DNA of 64,000 nt, taken from positions 496,001-560,000 of the forward strand of contig LATX02000181.1 in assembly GCA_001466705.2 (NCBI GenBank), written 5' to 3'. This DNA comes from Moniliophthora roreri. Taxonomy: Eukaryota; Basidiomycota; Agaricomycetes; Agaricales; Marasmiaceae. The notes under the pieces were generated by a model. That model saw nothing but the letters and a program-made list of their open reading frames with translations. It searched no databases and was not told the DNA's origin. The stretch's first letter is position 1. Each line of letters opens with the position of its first letter. A program made the translations under genes and the position numbers. Positions 11,447-23,340 of the stretch are shown here, one piece after another.

Positions 11447-12776
11447 TCAAGGTTCGACTCCATCCGGAGCCTCGCTCGTCGCGGGAAGACCTGGATGACT
11501 CTGGCTGGCAGCACGACTCCGCGGTACCAAGGTCCCCGTCTCCGCAACCCTTGCGCCTCTCTCAACACTAGCCCTCCTGCTTCCAGTCATCCCCGTTCTC
11601 AGTGACCCCGTCTCCGCTACTCTCCACTCTCCTGCTGAACTTCCGCGCCTACCAGTAACTCCCACATTCGCAATCGAACTTCTCCTGCTCAAACTGAGGG
11701 GCTCCACAGGCGACATTGTGGGATCCCTCTCCCAATCCCTTCCCATGTAATATGAAATATTCGGTGATCCAAAGGAAGACGATAACGACGGTGGTGGTAC
11801 AGACGGATATGAAAGCCCACGAGACGGAGCTCCGTACATGACGGGAGAATTGATCGCGTTTGACGCGGAGGACGGTGGGGTCGTGACGTTCGTCCCATTG
11901 CTGATGAAACTTGCGGGGTTTGTGGAAACACCTGGTGAGAAGGTGTATGGGGATTCTGAGGCGGATGAGGCAGAGGTGGGCGAATGTGAGAGGGGTGTGT
12001 TGACCTCGGAAATGTTATTGATCGGACGGTGCACTTGGGAAGGCGGCCGTGGTATTGGGACACCTCCTGGAACCGGTATTGGCCTCGCATGATGAGGTAC
12101 TGGATACTGAAGAGATGTTGAGGGTGAAGAAGTCCTTGAAGAAAAGGACGAAGAAGACCGGCGATGACTCGGTTGGGTGTATGGGTCGGACGAAGATAGT
12201 CCAACTAGGTTGTCCACCGAAAGACCCAGCTGGAGAAATGGGTATGAGTAAAGGGTAATGGAGAAAGAATTTACTTGTTTCTCACTCGAGTTCGATGTTC
12301 AATGAGTTCTTCTCTGTAAATCTCATTCAACCGTGAAAGCCGCACATAATCACGCTCAAAATCGACCAAACGATTCCTCAGCTGCTCATTTTCCCGGCGG
12401 AGGGCTTCCAGCATCACCTCTGTAGAAGGATCAGCCGGCGATCTCGAGTCGCTGATGTGCTCCCCGCTCCCATTTAACGCCTGTGTCCCAGCTTGCTGCT
12501 GAGCCTTTAGCAACGAAAGCTCCCTAGTCAGCCTGTTCACATGCGATTCGGACTCGGCTTCCAGAGTATTTTCCAGCTCTATCTTATCCTGTCGAAGCTT
12601 GAAAGGACATCAGCCATCAAAAGAAGGGAAAAAAAGGGTAGTGCACACACCTTTTCCAATTTCCTCAACAAGACATTTGTTATCCGCTCCTCTTCAGCTT
12701 CATACCCATTGATCAAGTCTTCTTGTTCCTTGAAATCCGTGCTCGCCCGTCTTCTCGATACTGGTGATAGAGACAT
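11447..12776 (-). CDS. CCDC6-like (DUF2046) coiled-coil protein
   Basis: The start is MSLSPVSRRRASTDFKEQ at 12776. The first ~150 residues form a heptad-rich coiled coil: EEERITNVLLRKLEK, then across an intron at 12598-12651 LRQDKIELENTLEAESESHVNRL, and LEALRRENEQLRNRLVDFERDYVRLSRLN. The LLRKLEK ... KxxLENTLExExExxVNRL pattern is the signature of the CCDC6/DUF2046 family. The remaining ~250 residues are low-complexity Ser/Pro-rich with repeated RRxS sites (SLSRRSSIANVG, GSRRASVERG) that could be kinase targets. Human CCDC6 is a stress-response and tumour-suppressor protein; the fungal role is not established. Three exons are seen. Confidence 0.75.
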
Positions 12777-13485
12777 GGCTTGGACGAAAGGTCGAGGGAG
12801 AAAAAGTAAAACAGTCAAGCGGTTTCATTGCAAATATATGGGGTTCGGGTACCGGCCAGATTTGCCGTGCGAAATAGGCAGGAGTCGGCGGCGGCGGGTA
12901 TACTAAAAAAGTTTGTGAATGTTCCCTTGCACTAGGATATGAGTCTATGACCCAGTCGTAAACATATTATTTGGAAGATACAGGTGTTATTACTCTACAT
13001 GAATGCCACCGATGGAAGGCATTGTCCCAGAAAGAGTCAGAAGGTCTCGCTTTAAATTTGGGCACCCCAAACCGTGGATAATTGGATCAGGAAGGCGGCA
13101 TGCGTGCCTTTTGATATGAATGGTTATTTAAGTCCACTCATGCAATCGGGTTCACGAACGCGTTGCCTGGAGGTTACGTGGCGGGAACTGCTCAGCTAGA
13201 GCTAAGAGAAGCAGTAATCATTTAAATAAAGCGTTGGTGAGAATCCGTATAATCTGTATGCCGATCTCGCAGCCAGGCCGAGATCATCTCCGGCCGATGA
13301 TACCAAGGAATCGTCCATCTGCGAAAATATAGCCTTCGTTTTTAGCCTCCCGCGCGGATCTTTCAAGTTGGCGATGCCGTTCCTGAATCCGAAGGAGCTA
13401 AGTGAGGCTATTCAACGAACAAAGGGTTGGACAGTCGATACAAGAATCTTAAGTTTTACTGTGAAAATGGATCCATACCAAGAGC
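12777..13485. other. Intergenic region
   Basis: About 0.7 kb upstream of the CCDC6-like gene and downstream of URA5. No recognisable gene or repeat. Confidence 0.4.
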
Positions 13486-14228
13486 CTACTTCAACCCATA
13501 TTGATCCCAGTACTGATTCATCTTCGTCAACTCATCTCTCATGCTGTTCTGTCCCAGCCAAAGCATCAAGTCGCGCATTTTCAAAATCGACTGGACGCGT
13601 CCTTTTCCAAGTATCCCCTCAATCTCCTTCACGGTACTGCTAACACCGTCCTTCCCAACTTCCTCGCGATCCAAGCACTGAATGACGCCAATAACTTCAC
13701 CTCCATTTTTCTTCACCAACTCGATGGAACCGCGAACAGCAGTTCCTGCTGTCATGACATCGTCCAAGATCAAAACCTTCTTCCCGGCGACCGGTACGCC
13801 AACCATATTACCGCCTTCACCGTGGTCCTTGGCTTCTTTGCGATCATATGCGAGGCCAACTGAAATGTTGTGTTCGTTGTACAGCTGCATAACAGTCATG
13901 GCAGCAAATGGTATGCCTTTGTATGCAGGGCCAAACAGAACGTCAAATTCAGGAATTGGATTCTCTGGGTCGGCTTGAGCATTGACTATTGTAGAGGCAT
14001 ATGCCTTGGCGAGAGTAGCCAGGATTGGACCAGAACTCAAAAGGCTAGCATTGAAGAAGTAGGGTGATATCCTGGCATCACGTTCAACTCATCATCCAAG
14101 GAATCAATCATATACTAGAGAACATACCGGCCAGACTTGAGAGTAAAAGACCCGAATTTCAGTGCTCCAACCGACATGGCTTGGTTGATGAGCTCGGTTT
14201 GGTAAGATTTTAATTCAGAAGGTGGCAT
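13486..14228 (-). CDS. URA5: Orotate phosphoribosyltransferase
   Basis: It converts orotate and PRPP to OMP in cytosolic de novo pyrimidine synthesis. The start MPPSELKSYQTELINQAM at 14228 is followed by GALKFGSFTLKSGR. After one intron (about 14058-14127) comes ISPYFFNASL. The orotate-side LFGPAYKGIPFA and the PRPP-binding loop VLILDDVMTAGTAVRGSIEL are both intact, as is YDRKEAKDHGEGG (flexible catalytic loop). It ends MNQYWDQYGLK-stop, as in fungal OPRTs. Length is about 228 residues, normal for the family. The gene is divergent from the potassium-channel gene across 370 bp. Confidence 0.95.
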
Positions 14229-14596
14229 ACTGGAACTTGGGCGGAGAATAATAACGTACAAGAAACGAGGGAGCGTTGAATGAGTCCAAGCCTAAGATAT
14301 AGGAAGAGGAAATTAAAAAGCCTATCGATGCTCGAAACCGGAAAATCTGATGGAGCCGCAGCCGCCGTCGAAAGGTTATATAAATATATAGACGAGTCCA
14401 GGGGTTTACTGTATCAAAACCGGTTATTTTGCTGACGGCGCCGGCCGCGCACGGACCACTTTGATTCCGCTCTCTGGTTGAACTTGGTCGACAACAGCGA
14501 CAACGATCATCTTGGCGACATCGACAGCCTCGGCTCTCGGCCTAGCTGGGGTTTTTCTTTCTTCTCCTGTACCAAACAGCGAGCTTTCCTGACCCG
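14229..14596. promoter_or_regulatory. Divergent promoter region, URA5 and TOK1-like channel
   Basis: The 368-bp divergent spacer contains an AT-rich TATATAAATATATA tract at about 14376-14390, set in GC-rich flanks. It is the only clear TATA-like element here. It lies about 150 bp from the URA5 start and about 210 bp from the proposed channel start, so it could serve either. The true channel start may also lie slightly upstream. Confidence 0.45.
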
Positions 14597-17500
14597 ATGC
14601 TACTTCCTCTGAATATCGGGTTCCAAACTCTTCTAGCTTCTCGACAGGACCCAGAGAAAAGCGAAGTAGGAGACTCAAATACAGAGGACGATTATACACA
14701 CGACCCTCCTACTAATGACGGGTCATTAAGGCGCAGCGAAGAGCACCATCAGGATGTGGAAGAGGAGAATTATTCGACGATGCGGGGTTTGGAATATGGA
14801 GAACCTGAAGTAGACGAAGAAGACATGGATAGAAGAAGACGGAGACGTCGCGGATCCAGCATAAGCCTTGGCTTGCTTTCAACATTTTCATCGTCCGACT
14901 TGCCAAGTCGTCCTCGCCGTCCTCAATGGTACCACAAACTCAAGGCTTTCATTTTTCCTCCAAACACAAACGAAGACATTGATTCCTACATTCCGACCTA
15001 CCGATACATACCCATTATATCAGGCCTCGTGATTCCCTTCTCAATCCTACTCGAGATACCAGGGCTGACAGAGCATTGGTACATTCGGACCATCGAGAAC
15101 GAGGTTGTGGAGACGAAACCTAACACGCTCATATTAAATGTGGGGTTGGCACTCAGTATGGCATGCGGTCTTATCGCCAATATCGCTATCATTGCTCGGT
15201 TCTTGGAGAAGCGAGTCAAGCTCATGACATTGACGTGTGTGGCGTTTTTAACAATTCATGGTGCGTCTAGTTTATGTTATCGCTTCACCGTGGAGTCCTA
15301 GTTGTGTTGCTAAAGTGCAGATAAATAGATATTATCAACATTACAGCCGTGACAGTTTTTGGTGTAGAGCATCGATTCGATGACGGATTCACCTATGGGA
15401 CATCCTTCTGGATGACTCTATGCTCGACCATAGCTTCAAGTATCACTAATGCAACACTTATCGCGGACCTGATAAGGACTCCTGATTTCGCAACTAGCGG
15501 TAACGCAAACCCACATTCTCGATAATCGAAGTGGCTTTTTGACACCCCATCAGGTAGCGGGCTCACTCGGAAACAACGTTCACTCATTATAATCGTCATT
15601 TTCCTACTTTGTTATATTGCCTTTGGTGCATTGATATTTTGCATCCTTCTGGAAATCAAGTTTGTGGACGCACTTTATCTCACTGTCTGTTCAATAGAGA
15701 CAATAGGAAAGTTCTCGGACTTTAACATTCCTGCTTCCTAGACTGACCCATTATTTCAGGTTTCGGTGATATAGTTGCCACTACTGCCGGAGCCCGAGTG
15801 TTTACATGCGTCTACGCTACCTTTGGTATCGTAAATCTCGCTCTAGCAGTCGCATTGGCCAGAGAGACAGTCATTGAAGCTCTGGAAGTTGGTTACCGTC
15901 AACGATTGCACACCGTCAGGGAACGAAGGAAACACACCCGATGGTTTAGGCGCGTTTCGAATAAATGGCGAGAAGGCATCGAATGGCGTCTCCGTGAGGA
16001 GGGTAAACCAATATGGATAAAAGATAATCCTGATTCGGAACGGGCGTGGTTCATCAAACTCGCAGATTGGATTGCCTCTTGGATGTGGCATCGGGCGATA
16101 AGATTGGGAGACGTTGCTCATCCTCACGGGATGCACCTCAATCTGGAAGCATTGACCGATGCGCAGCTGGAGGCTGCTGCACTAGAAGCTGGTGTGCCAT
16201 TATGCGACTTACTTCCTCCGGGCTTTTTGAAGCGAAGGAAAAACATGAACGCTCGCTCTGAAACTCGCACTCTGCCGAGTAGCTCTGGCTTGTGGTTCCG
16301 AAGAGTTCAACGAGAAATTGACCTGGATCAAGTACCACTAACCCATGCACGGATTGGTCGTATGGTTGCGATGCTAGGTGGTTTTGCGCTGGCGGTAGGC
16401 AAATCAGAGTGGTTCAAGGACAAGAAGAATTGGGATAAGCGGCCGACTTTACCGAGAGGCGGATCTCAATCGAGCCGACGGAAGCTTCTTGAACATGATT
16501 TCGATGTCTATCGTGCAGGAATAGAGGACGAAGAGAGGAAGGACTTTTGGGCAAAGTTCAGTGTTGCTTGGATGTTGTTTATCATTTTCTGGATGGTAAG
16601 CCACAACCAAACCTTTCACTCGTCGTGGTTGACATTTCGCTGTAGATCGGGTCAGGGATCTTTACAGCGACAGAAGGTTGGACGTTTGGGCAAGCCATGT
16701 ATTTCTGTAAGTCTAGTTTGCCATCTTCCAGCACTGACTGATAATTCAAGGATAGGTTTCATATCATTCACGACTATAGGATATGGTAAGCACAGTTCGT
16801 TCGCCGCTGACTTTGTTTCATGATTTTGGCTACAGGCGATTTTTCTCCAAAGACTCCGGCCGGCCGCTCGATCTTTGTTGTATGGGCTCTCTTCGGTGTT
16901 GCCACGATGACCATCTTGATCTCCCGTAGGCCTAGCATGTTAGCGCACAACTAAAGACTCATTGATTGCTTCTCGTAGTCGTATCGGAGGCTTTTACATC
17001 TCGATACAAAAACGTATTCCGGGCAGGCATATTCACGCGTGCCGTCGAGAAATACAGGACCAAGGAGTCACAGGCAGGGAGAGGGAGGATCAAACCATTA
17101 CCAGCTTCACCAGCTTCTTCGCTTGGAAACGACAGTGTACCTGGGTCATCCAAATCTCAGGAGCATGAAGCAATTCACCGCGCCAAACAAAGGCTCGAAC
17201 AGCTGCCTCGTCAGATCATTCAACACTGCAAGGCTTTTCACGACCACATGCATTTCGTCTCAAGTCCGCGCCGTATCGACGGAAAGGAACCGGAAAAGAT
17301 GCCACCAGGTATCAAGAAGCTGTTGGAGGATATCGCCGGGGCCGAGAAGCTTGGAAGTAGGATTCAAAATGAGATATTACAGGATCGAGATGCACGTCAG
17401 GTATGGTCTGTCTCCTCGTTTTCGGGGACAACACCTCACCCATTACTTCTCTCTTTCGACAGACTCTGTTTACGTTGAGTATAGAACGCAAGTGTCTATT

Positions 17501-17637
17501 TTCCGCTGATATGTCGCATGTGAGCTGACTCTTGGTCAGGCGAACTGCGCAAGATGATTGAAGCCGCGGAGGAGGCACTCGCAGCGCTCGAGCATCGAGA
17601 TAAAATTCTCTCAGACAATGTGAACGGCAAAAGTTGA
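14597..17637 (+). CDS. TOK1: Outward-rectifier potassium channel, TOK1 type (two-pore)
   Basis: This plasma-membrane K+ channel has two pore loops and the predicted fungal 8-helix layout. The N-terminus is acidic and cytoplasmic with a run of Arg (MDRRRRRRRGSSISLG). Helices follow: YIPIISGLVIPFSILLEIPG, LNVGLALSMACGLIANIAII, MTLTCVAFLTIH, FWMTLCSTIASSITNATLI, LIIIVIFLLCYIAFGALIF. Pore 1 reads LTVCSIETI-GFGDI and pore 2 SFTTI-GYGDFSPKTPAGRSIF. The helix after pore 2 is FVVWALFGVATMTILIS, and a long cytoplasmic tail ends EHRDKILSDNVNGKS-stop. About ten exons give ~850 residues. The intron splitting pore 1 (15709-15758) starts GA instead of GT. I put the start at 14597, but it could lie upstream. 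Confidence 0.88.
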
Positions 17638-18006
17638 CGCGTTGACCGATAAGGCACTTGGACTCAAGATAATCTCTTTCAACGATTTTTGATGACTATA
17701 TGGACATTGCTTTCGATAGGTTAAGCTTGTACTATTGTGTATTCGTAGGATGTAATTTTGTACTTGTTCCAGTCCTGACAGAGCTTGTGACGCGTCACCT
17801 CCTTCACGTTCTCGCCCAGCCCTGAATTCTTCTTACACAAACTTGCCGAGCTCAACGCTCTGCCTTGTCGAGCGTGGACGGTCCATCCCGGTTTTTCAGC
17901 TTCTTCGATTTACCAGGTAAGTAGAAAAGACACCGATTTTCACACAGCCGGCACCAGTAAACAAGTGTACACGTTACGTACTTGGTATTGACCTCCACGA
18001 CAAGAA
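17638..18006. other. Intergenic region / promoter
   Basis: The 369-bp spacer lies upstream of the Chs5-Arf1-binding gene. I see no gene and no clear TATA box. Confidence 0.4.
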
Positions 18007-20774
18007 ATGGCGGAATCGTCCTTTAAGGACATCCCTGAGTTATTCGAGGTGCGTTTGCCATGTTTTTAATTCTCCATAGCTTCTTGACATGAAATCCACA
18101 GGTCGACTTGGGAGAATCGCTAACCGCAAGAACTGAATCGCTCTGTAAGACTCGCAATGATTTCGCCGCAAGTTCCGAAAATGAATTTAGTTTTTCAGCT
18201 ACATTCCGTGAACTTGGACCGCCAGATTTGTGCCATGTCGTGAAAAGCAATGGGAAGAGCGGGCAAAGAGATGTACGTGTTGTCTTCGCGTCGTAGTCGG
18301 CCTGAAACTCATACCTTTGATAGCTCGGTTCATATCACTATGTATCTGGCGTGGATGCCTCGTCCTCTGCCTCTCTAGCAGCTTATATCAATTCCTTGAC
18401 ATACGCGATTGAAGACTCCTCCGCATGGTTCAGTAAAACGTCAGCATGGAAAGTCAAAAGTGGGTGTTATTGGTGAGTAGGCGCTCATAATCGTTGGTAT
18501 TTGATTTAACCCCGCTAGTAGTTGTTTCAATGCATTCTCGAGGGTGGATATCCGAGTAGACGTGAAAATTCCGGGAGGTGTCCATGCCTATGTTATGGAT
18601 TTACGTGGCGAAAGGTGCGTTGTGGAGACGTTTCGTACGGCTTGGCATGTTTAACCGGACACACACAGGCACGAAGCTACCCCAGAACTATGGCAGGAAA
18701 CATATGTTTCTGCGCTTCTCCGTGCCATTCTCTATTCCGATGATCCCAATTACTGGCTCGATGCCTATCGGAAGCTCGACCCCATCACCAGCACCGACAG
18801 CGAGATCCGATTTTTGCAAGCAGCAGAAGCACTATTCATGAAGGGTTGGCAAGTTGGCTCTGACCCAGAAATTCAAGTCGCCACCGTAGTTTCAAATCAC
18901 CTGACTGCTGGCATCATGAAGTACTTTGGTGACAGTGGACGTTTTCAGCAGGCAGCCAATCTCTTTGAGAAGCTGACCGCCAAGGAGCCAGAGGTGGCGA
19001 GCTTACTTGCCCGAGCCTATATTGGAATGAGTACGTGACTATCCACACGGCTTATACACTTGTACTAATACTCGGTTATTTTTATCAGACGAGGAAGTGA
19101 AAGCCGTTCAAATCATGGCCCAGTCTATCAAGCAAACACCTCATTCCTACACTCTTCTACATACTCAATGCGACCTTCTGCGCTCAAAAGGCAAATACGA
19201 CTGGGCTGTAAAGCTCGCTCGGGAAGCTGTCAACTGCGCACCATCCGAATTCGTGACGTGGGAAAAGCTCACAGAATGTTACATATCACTTGGTGACTAC
19301 GAGTCTGCCCTCCTCACCCTCAACTCATGTCCCATGTTCACGTACAACGGGCGTGATGTCCATCGCAATTTGACCCCAGCTCGCGTGCATCTTCCTTTTC
19401 TACGGCCTATCGGTGAAATCCTACCGGAACGAGTCAAGACTGATGACGATGAAGCTGATCCTGCATTGTTGCGGCTCCCAGCTCCCGGATTGAGAGGAAC
19501 TTGGGCAAGAGCATATGCCCTTCTCACGAAATTGGTGTCGCAGATCGGATGGGACGAACTGTTGAAGACTCGGAGCTCCGTTTTCGTCATGGAGGAGGAA
19601 TACAGGATGCAAAAGGCTCACAGCGAAATGTCAAGGGTAACGTCTAGCTCTGCGGTCATACATGAAGATGGCACCGTACGCGATTCAGTGGTATCTGGAT
19701 CAACGGCAGTGGCAGATGGTGATGTGGTAGATGATAATGCGTCAACAAGAGGAATCGTGGCACCTAGTACGCCTATCTCCGCCAGCAGGAAGTCGGGTTC
19801 GTTTGGAGGTGTCAACGGAACCGGCGAGCGCCTGGGAACTGACTCTAGTATACCAATGATCCGGATTTCAACCGAGTCCGATAGGGAGGTGGCGGATGCC
19901 GAGATCGAGGATTTGCAGAAAGAGAGGCAGGTGAACGGTGATACGCCGAGTAGAGTGAATGGGTCGACTTTTGATGCGGGAGAAGGGGACAGGTCTGGAT
20001 TGGAGAAGCCTGCTCAAGCTGCCGCCGAGGAGGAAGATATCGCGTCGGATGACGCTTCACATAAGCAGCAGCCTGCTCCCGAAGCCTTTTCCTTCAGCAA
20101 CAAGCGCTTGTGCGAGAGGTGGTTGGATAATCTGTTCATGGTCCTCTATGAGGTACGATCCTTTGTTCTCTCTCAAGTCAATATATTGACGCTAGTATCC
20201 TCAGGATCTTCGTGTATGGACGATCTTCCGTGCTGAGGTCGCACACTTTAAAACACAGCATGTTGCATATCGCAAGACCGGTCTCGAGTGGGAAATACTA
20301 GGAGATCTGGGCTTACGCTTGCATCATAAAGAGGAGGCCAAAGAGGTATGTTCCCACTGTGATACTTTAATGCTCATTGATAATGACGTTGTCTACTTAG
20401 GCTTATCAACGTTGCCTCGACACACCTCGTTACTCGCAAAAGCCGTGGGCTAAGCTCATGGAAACCTATGCTGAAGAGGGTGATATTCAGCGTTGTATAC
20501 AGACTGCAATCCGAGTTGCTGCATATCAATGGGCTGATTATACCGAGATGACTGTGCGTTACTGGTACTCTCTACATGAATGCATTTACTGATTTTATTC
20601 TTCTAGTACCCCACCCAGATCGCACGTGCTTTCTTCAAGCTCGGTAAAATTCATGGACACGCTAAAATCACCTACACTCTCATCAGTATGGGTCTCCCTG
20701 AATCAATATTGAAGATCATGGATAGCTATTTACAGTACGGCAAGACGTTCAAAGTGGAGGGTTGGGATTTCTGA
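18007..20774 (+). CDS. Chs5p-Arf1p-binding protein (ChAPs, BCH1/BUD7 family)
   Basis: This is a subunit of the exomer coat that carries selected cargo such as chitin synthase from the trans-Golgi to the plasma membrane. The start MAESSFKDIPELFE at 18007 is a short first exon. Next are VDLGESLTARTESLCKTRNDF and FRELGPPDLCHVV, typical of the N-terminal region. The TPR-rich middle contains WLDAYRKLDPITSTDSEIRF, EIQVATVVSNHLTAGIMKYF, AANLFEKLTAKEPEVASLLARAY and KYDWAVKLAREAVNCAPSEF. A disordered acidic linker (about 19640-20090) is followed by FSNKRLCERWLDNLFMVLYE and the conserved end DYTEMTxYPTQIARAFFKLG...SMGLPESILKIMDSYLQY. It ends FKVEGWDF-stop. At least eight exons are seen. Which paralogue it matches cannot be told by eye. 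Confidence 0.85.
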
Positions 20775-21016
20775 ATTGCCAAAGTATTTTTCTCCTTTTA
20801 CAGCTTGCTATTTTACTTCTCCGCTACTACTTTATGTCGCAGGTGCTTTGGACCGGAAAGTATTGTATTGAAGCCTTTTTTTTTCATTTCTCCTCTTCGT
20901 TCATGCGCCTCGGCAGGTACTTAGATTTCAATATAGCCATGTAAGCGTGCACATGTATAGTATGCCTACTGCTTTGCCATGCACCGTTCATGATACAGTG
21001 AGGAAGATCCCGGGCT

Positions 21017-22630
21017 TCAATCATTCGTCGCCTCCGCATCCGAACACGAATCATCTCCATCCGAAATATCTGAACCTTCAAACTCGTAACCATCCCATTC
21101 AACTTCCTCGACCACCTCGCTCAGTCTCTCGATGTCTCGTTTGAAAAGGTTCTTGCACCGTTTCAACCTAAGCCTCTTCACTGGTGCACTGTGCTCCAAA
21201 CGCGCCTTTAGATTCTCCAAAACCATGGTTTCGAACCGGAACGCTCTAAAGTCCACGGAAATAAATGATATTAGCTGTAAAGCACAAAACAGAGGTGTAT
21301 CTTGCTGCCTGTCAGCCTCCTCCCCCTTGCCATGCTTTTTGTGAATACCACCGAATAACGGTATGGCTTGGTATGCACAAGTTCCTCGAAGAACCAGGTT
21401 CTTTAACCTGGAATGCTGTAGTAGTCCAAAGATCGCTTCTAGGGCAGAATCCCCAGACTGAAAATCTATGGAAAGAGTCTCAAGACATGTGAGATCCAAC
21501 GCTTCCAAAGCATCTGACACCACCTCTTTAAACTGTAATGCCAGTTCATCGAGGGTGCGGGTGTCCCATCTCAACTTGAGACGGAAACGAGGAGGATTTG
21601 GGGGTACTGGATTGAGAGCCTTTGGCTCATTTTCCAAGGCCGACATGTCAGGAAGTACGGTCCACACCGAGAGTATGAGTTCAGCATAATAGAAACTCTC
21701 TAACCCGTCGATGTGAAGCGCGTTGACCGATTCGCCAGGGCCAGCACGACGGGCAAGGCAGGAAAATAAGGGTTTGAACCCGGCAATTCGTCCTGCAGAC
21801 GTATCTGAATAGCAGGCAATATCCAGTTCTATGACTGTCGTATCTGGAAAGTCGAGAGCATCAAGAAGTTCAATGGAATCCGACCCATTGGAGTCGGTTA
21901 GAAGGCGAAGATAGCGTAATTGGGGCAGTGAGATATGAGCCGTATCCTTGATGGAATGGGGGAATGTTTTCTCCAAAACGAGAGTCTCGAGGGAGGTGAG
22001 GTTGTTGAGAACGGACGTGAACTGCTGCTCGGAAGGCCGTTCCAGAAATCCGATCTTTGGGCCCCATGATAGGGATGTGAGTCTCGCACCCAACAATGGG
22101 GAGCTCCACGGGAGGTCGCATCCATGTAGCGATAGTTCGGTCAGACAAGGTGCCCCTCCACCAAGAAGATCTCCAGGAACTGAAAATTGATTTATGCATT
22201 CGATCCCCAAGGAACGAAGGGAAGGTGCAGGTCCAATGAGCTTTGGAAGTATGGTTACCGCTGACTCCCAGTTCAGCTCAAGCTTTATGGTCGCAATTCG
22301 AGACGGGTTGGAAAAGATCTCTGATAACATTATCCTGCTCCAAGGACTTGCCCAATACATCTCGTCGAAATACTCAATGTGGAGGAGCGCAGACTTTGAA
22401 CGGTCTATCATCGCTTGCGCAAGACCAGGACTCAAAAAGTCTGGACGGGTCCACATTGAAGAATGCTCCAGCGCAACAGCACGCCATTTGCGACACGTCT
22501 GTGTCACGGAAAGCCAGGAGAATCTTTGTCTTCGGTCGAGAACGTTGTTAAATTCTTCTGACGTTGGAACGCAATAGGTGAAGATGAGAGCGAGAATTTC
22601 TGCAGGAACTTGGATCGTTTTTCCGTTCAT
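21017..22630 (-). CDS. F-box-like protein (Agaricomycete type)
   Basis: This is an uninterrupted 537-residue frame, unusual among the intron-rich neighbours but common for this class. The N-terminus IQVPAEILALIFTYCVPT followed by SWLSVTQTCRKWRAVALEHSSMW is the mushroom F-box signature. The rest has leucine-rich-repeat-like segments (LRSLGIECINQF, LTELSLHGCDLPW, LETLVLEKTFPHS, LRYLRLLTDSNG). The C-terminus is acidic (EEVEWDGYEFEGSDIS...). It is presumably a substrate adaptor of an SCF ubiquitin ligase; the substrate is unknown. The family is large and fast-evolving in mushrooms. Its start is about 0.7 kb from the dehydrogenase 3' end. Confidence 0.8.
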   Translation of the reverse strand: MNGKTIQVPAEILALIFTYCVPTSEEFNNVLDRRQRFSWLSVTQTCRKWRAVALEHSSMWTRPDFLSPGLAQAMIDRSKSALLHIEYFDEMYWASPWSRIMLSEIFSNPSRIATIKLELNWESAVTILPKLIGPAPSLRSLGIECINQFSVPGDLLGGGAPCLTELSLHGCDLPWSSPLLGARLTSLSWGPKIGFLERPSEQQFTSVLNNLTSLETLVLEKTFPHSIKDTAHISLPQLRYLRLLTDSNGSDSIELLDALDFPDTTVIELDIACYSDTSAGRIAGFKPLFSCLARRAGPGESVNALHIDGLESFYYAELILSVWTVLPDMSALENEPKALNPVPPNPPRFRLKLRWDTRTLDELALQFKEVVSDALEALDLTCLETLSIDFQSGDSALEAIFGLLQHSRLKNLVLRGTCAYQAIPLFGGIHKKHGKGEEADRQQDTPLFCALQLISFISVDFRAFRFETMVLENLKARLEHSAPVKRLRLKRCKNLFKRDIERLSEVVEEVEWDGYEFEGSDISDGDDSCSDAEATND

Positions 22631-23340
22631 CGAATTTCTATCTCTGAAAATTAGCTATTCTTGAGCACCGAACACACATTAGCAAGGTCGTACCTTCTGG
22701 TCGCTGGTCCAAGGTTGTAAGAATTCCAATCGTCGAGCAGGGGTGCCGCGTCGCCAGGTTAAAATAATGGGAGGGACAATAATGGGACGAACAATGACAA
22801 AGGAAAGGATGCACGAGGCGCAACAAGGTTCTGATCTGCATTCCTTATTCCTTATCTAGAAACTCCGAGTCATAAATGATGCCGCTCCTGCCTCCCACAC
22901 ACAGAGATAGAAAACCGATGGAACTATATTCTGGAGCACCGCCGAAAGGTGGATTTCGTACTAACAAACCAGAAAACCTACGGACGGAAGGCGCTATCGA
23001 AATTCATGGTCGATACAACCTGGCAGGGTTTGTTAGATGGGCGAGATGACCCTCGCGGGGATAAGGTTTCCGTCAACCCGAGGGGTAGGGGTTTAACTAG
23101 TCTCCGATGATGGTCGTTCCCTGAGGTGCTAGCTTAACTTTCGAGTCCCACACAAGAGCATGGGCGTCAAGACTCAAAAGTTTTCCTCCATGTGGTCTTA
23201 CTCTCCGGCGAGGTCTCGTTTCCTTGCCTCCTACACGCGGATATTGGTACACCAACTCCTGCCCTAAAGGCCTCAGTGTTGGCTGACATAGATTTTCTCA
23301 CATTGAGCTAACAATTCAAATTGATTCTTTCTGGTTCTAA
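22631..23340. other. Intergenic region
   Basis: About 0.7 kb upstream of the F-box gene and downstream of the dehydrogenase. No feature recognised. Confidence 0.4.
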
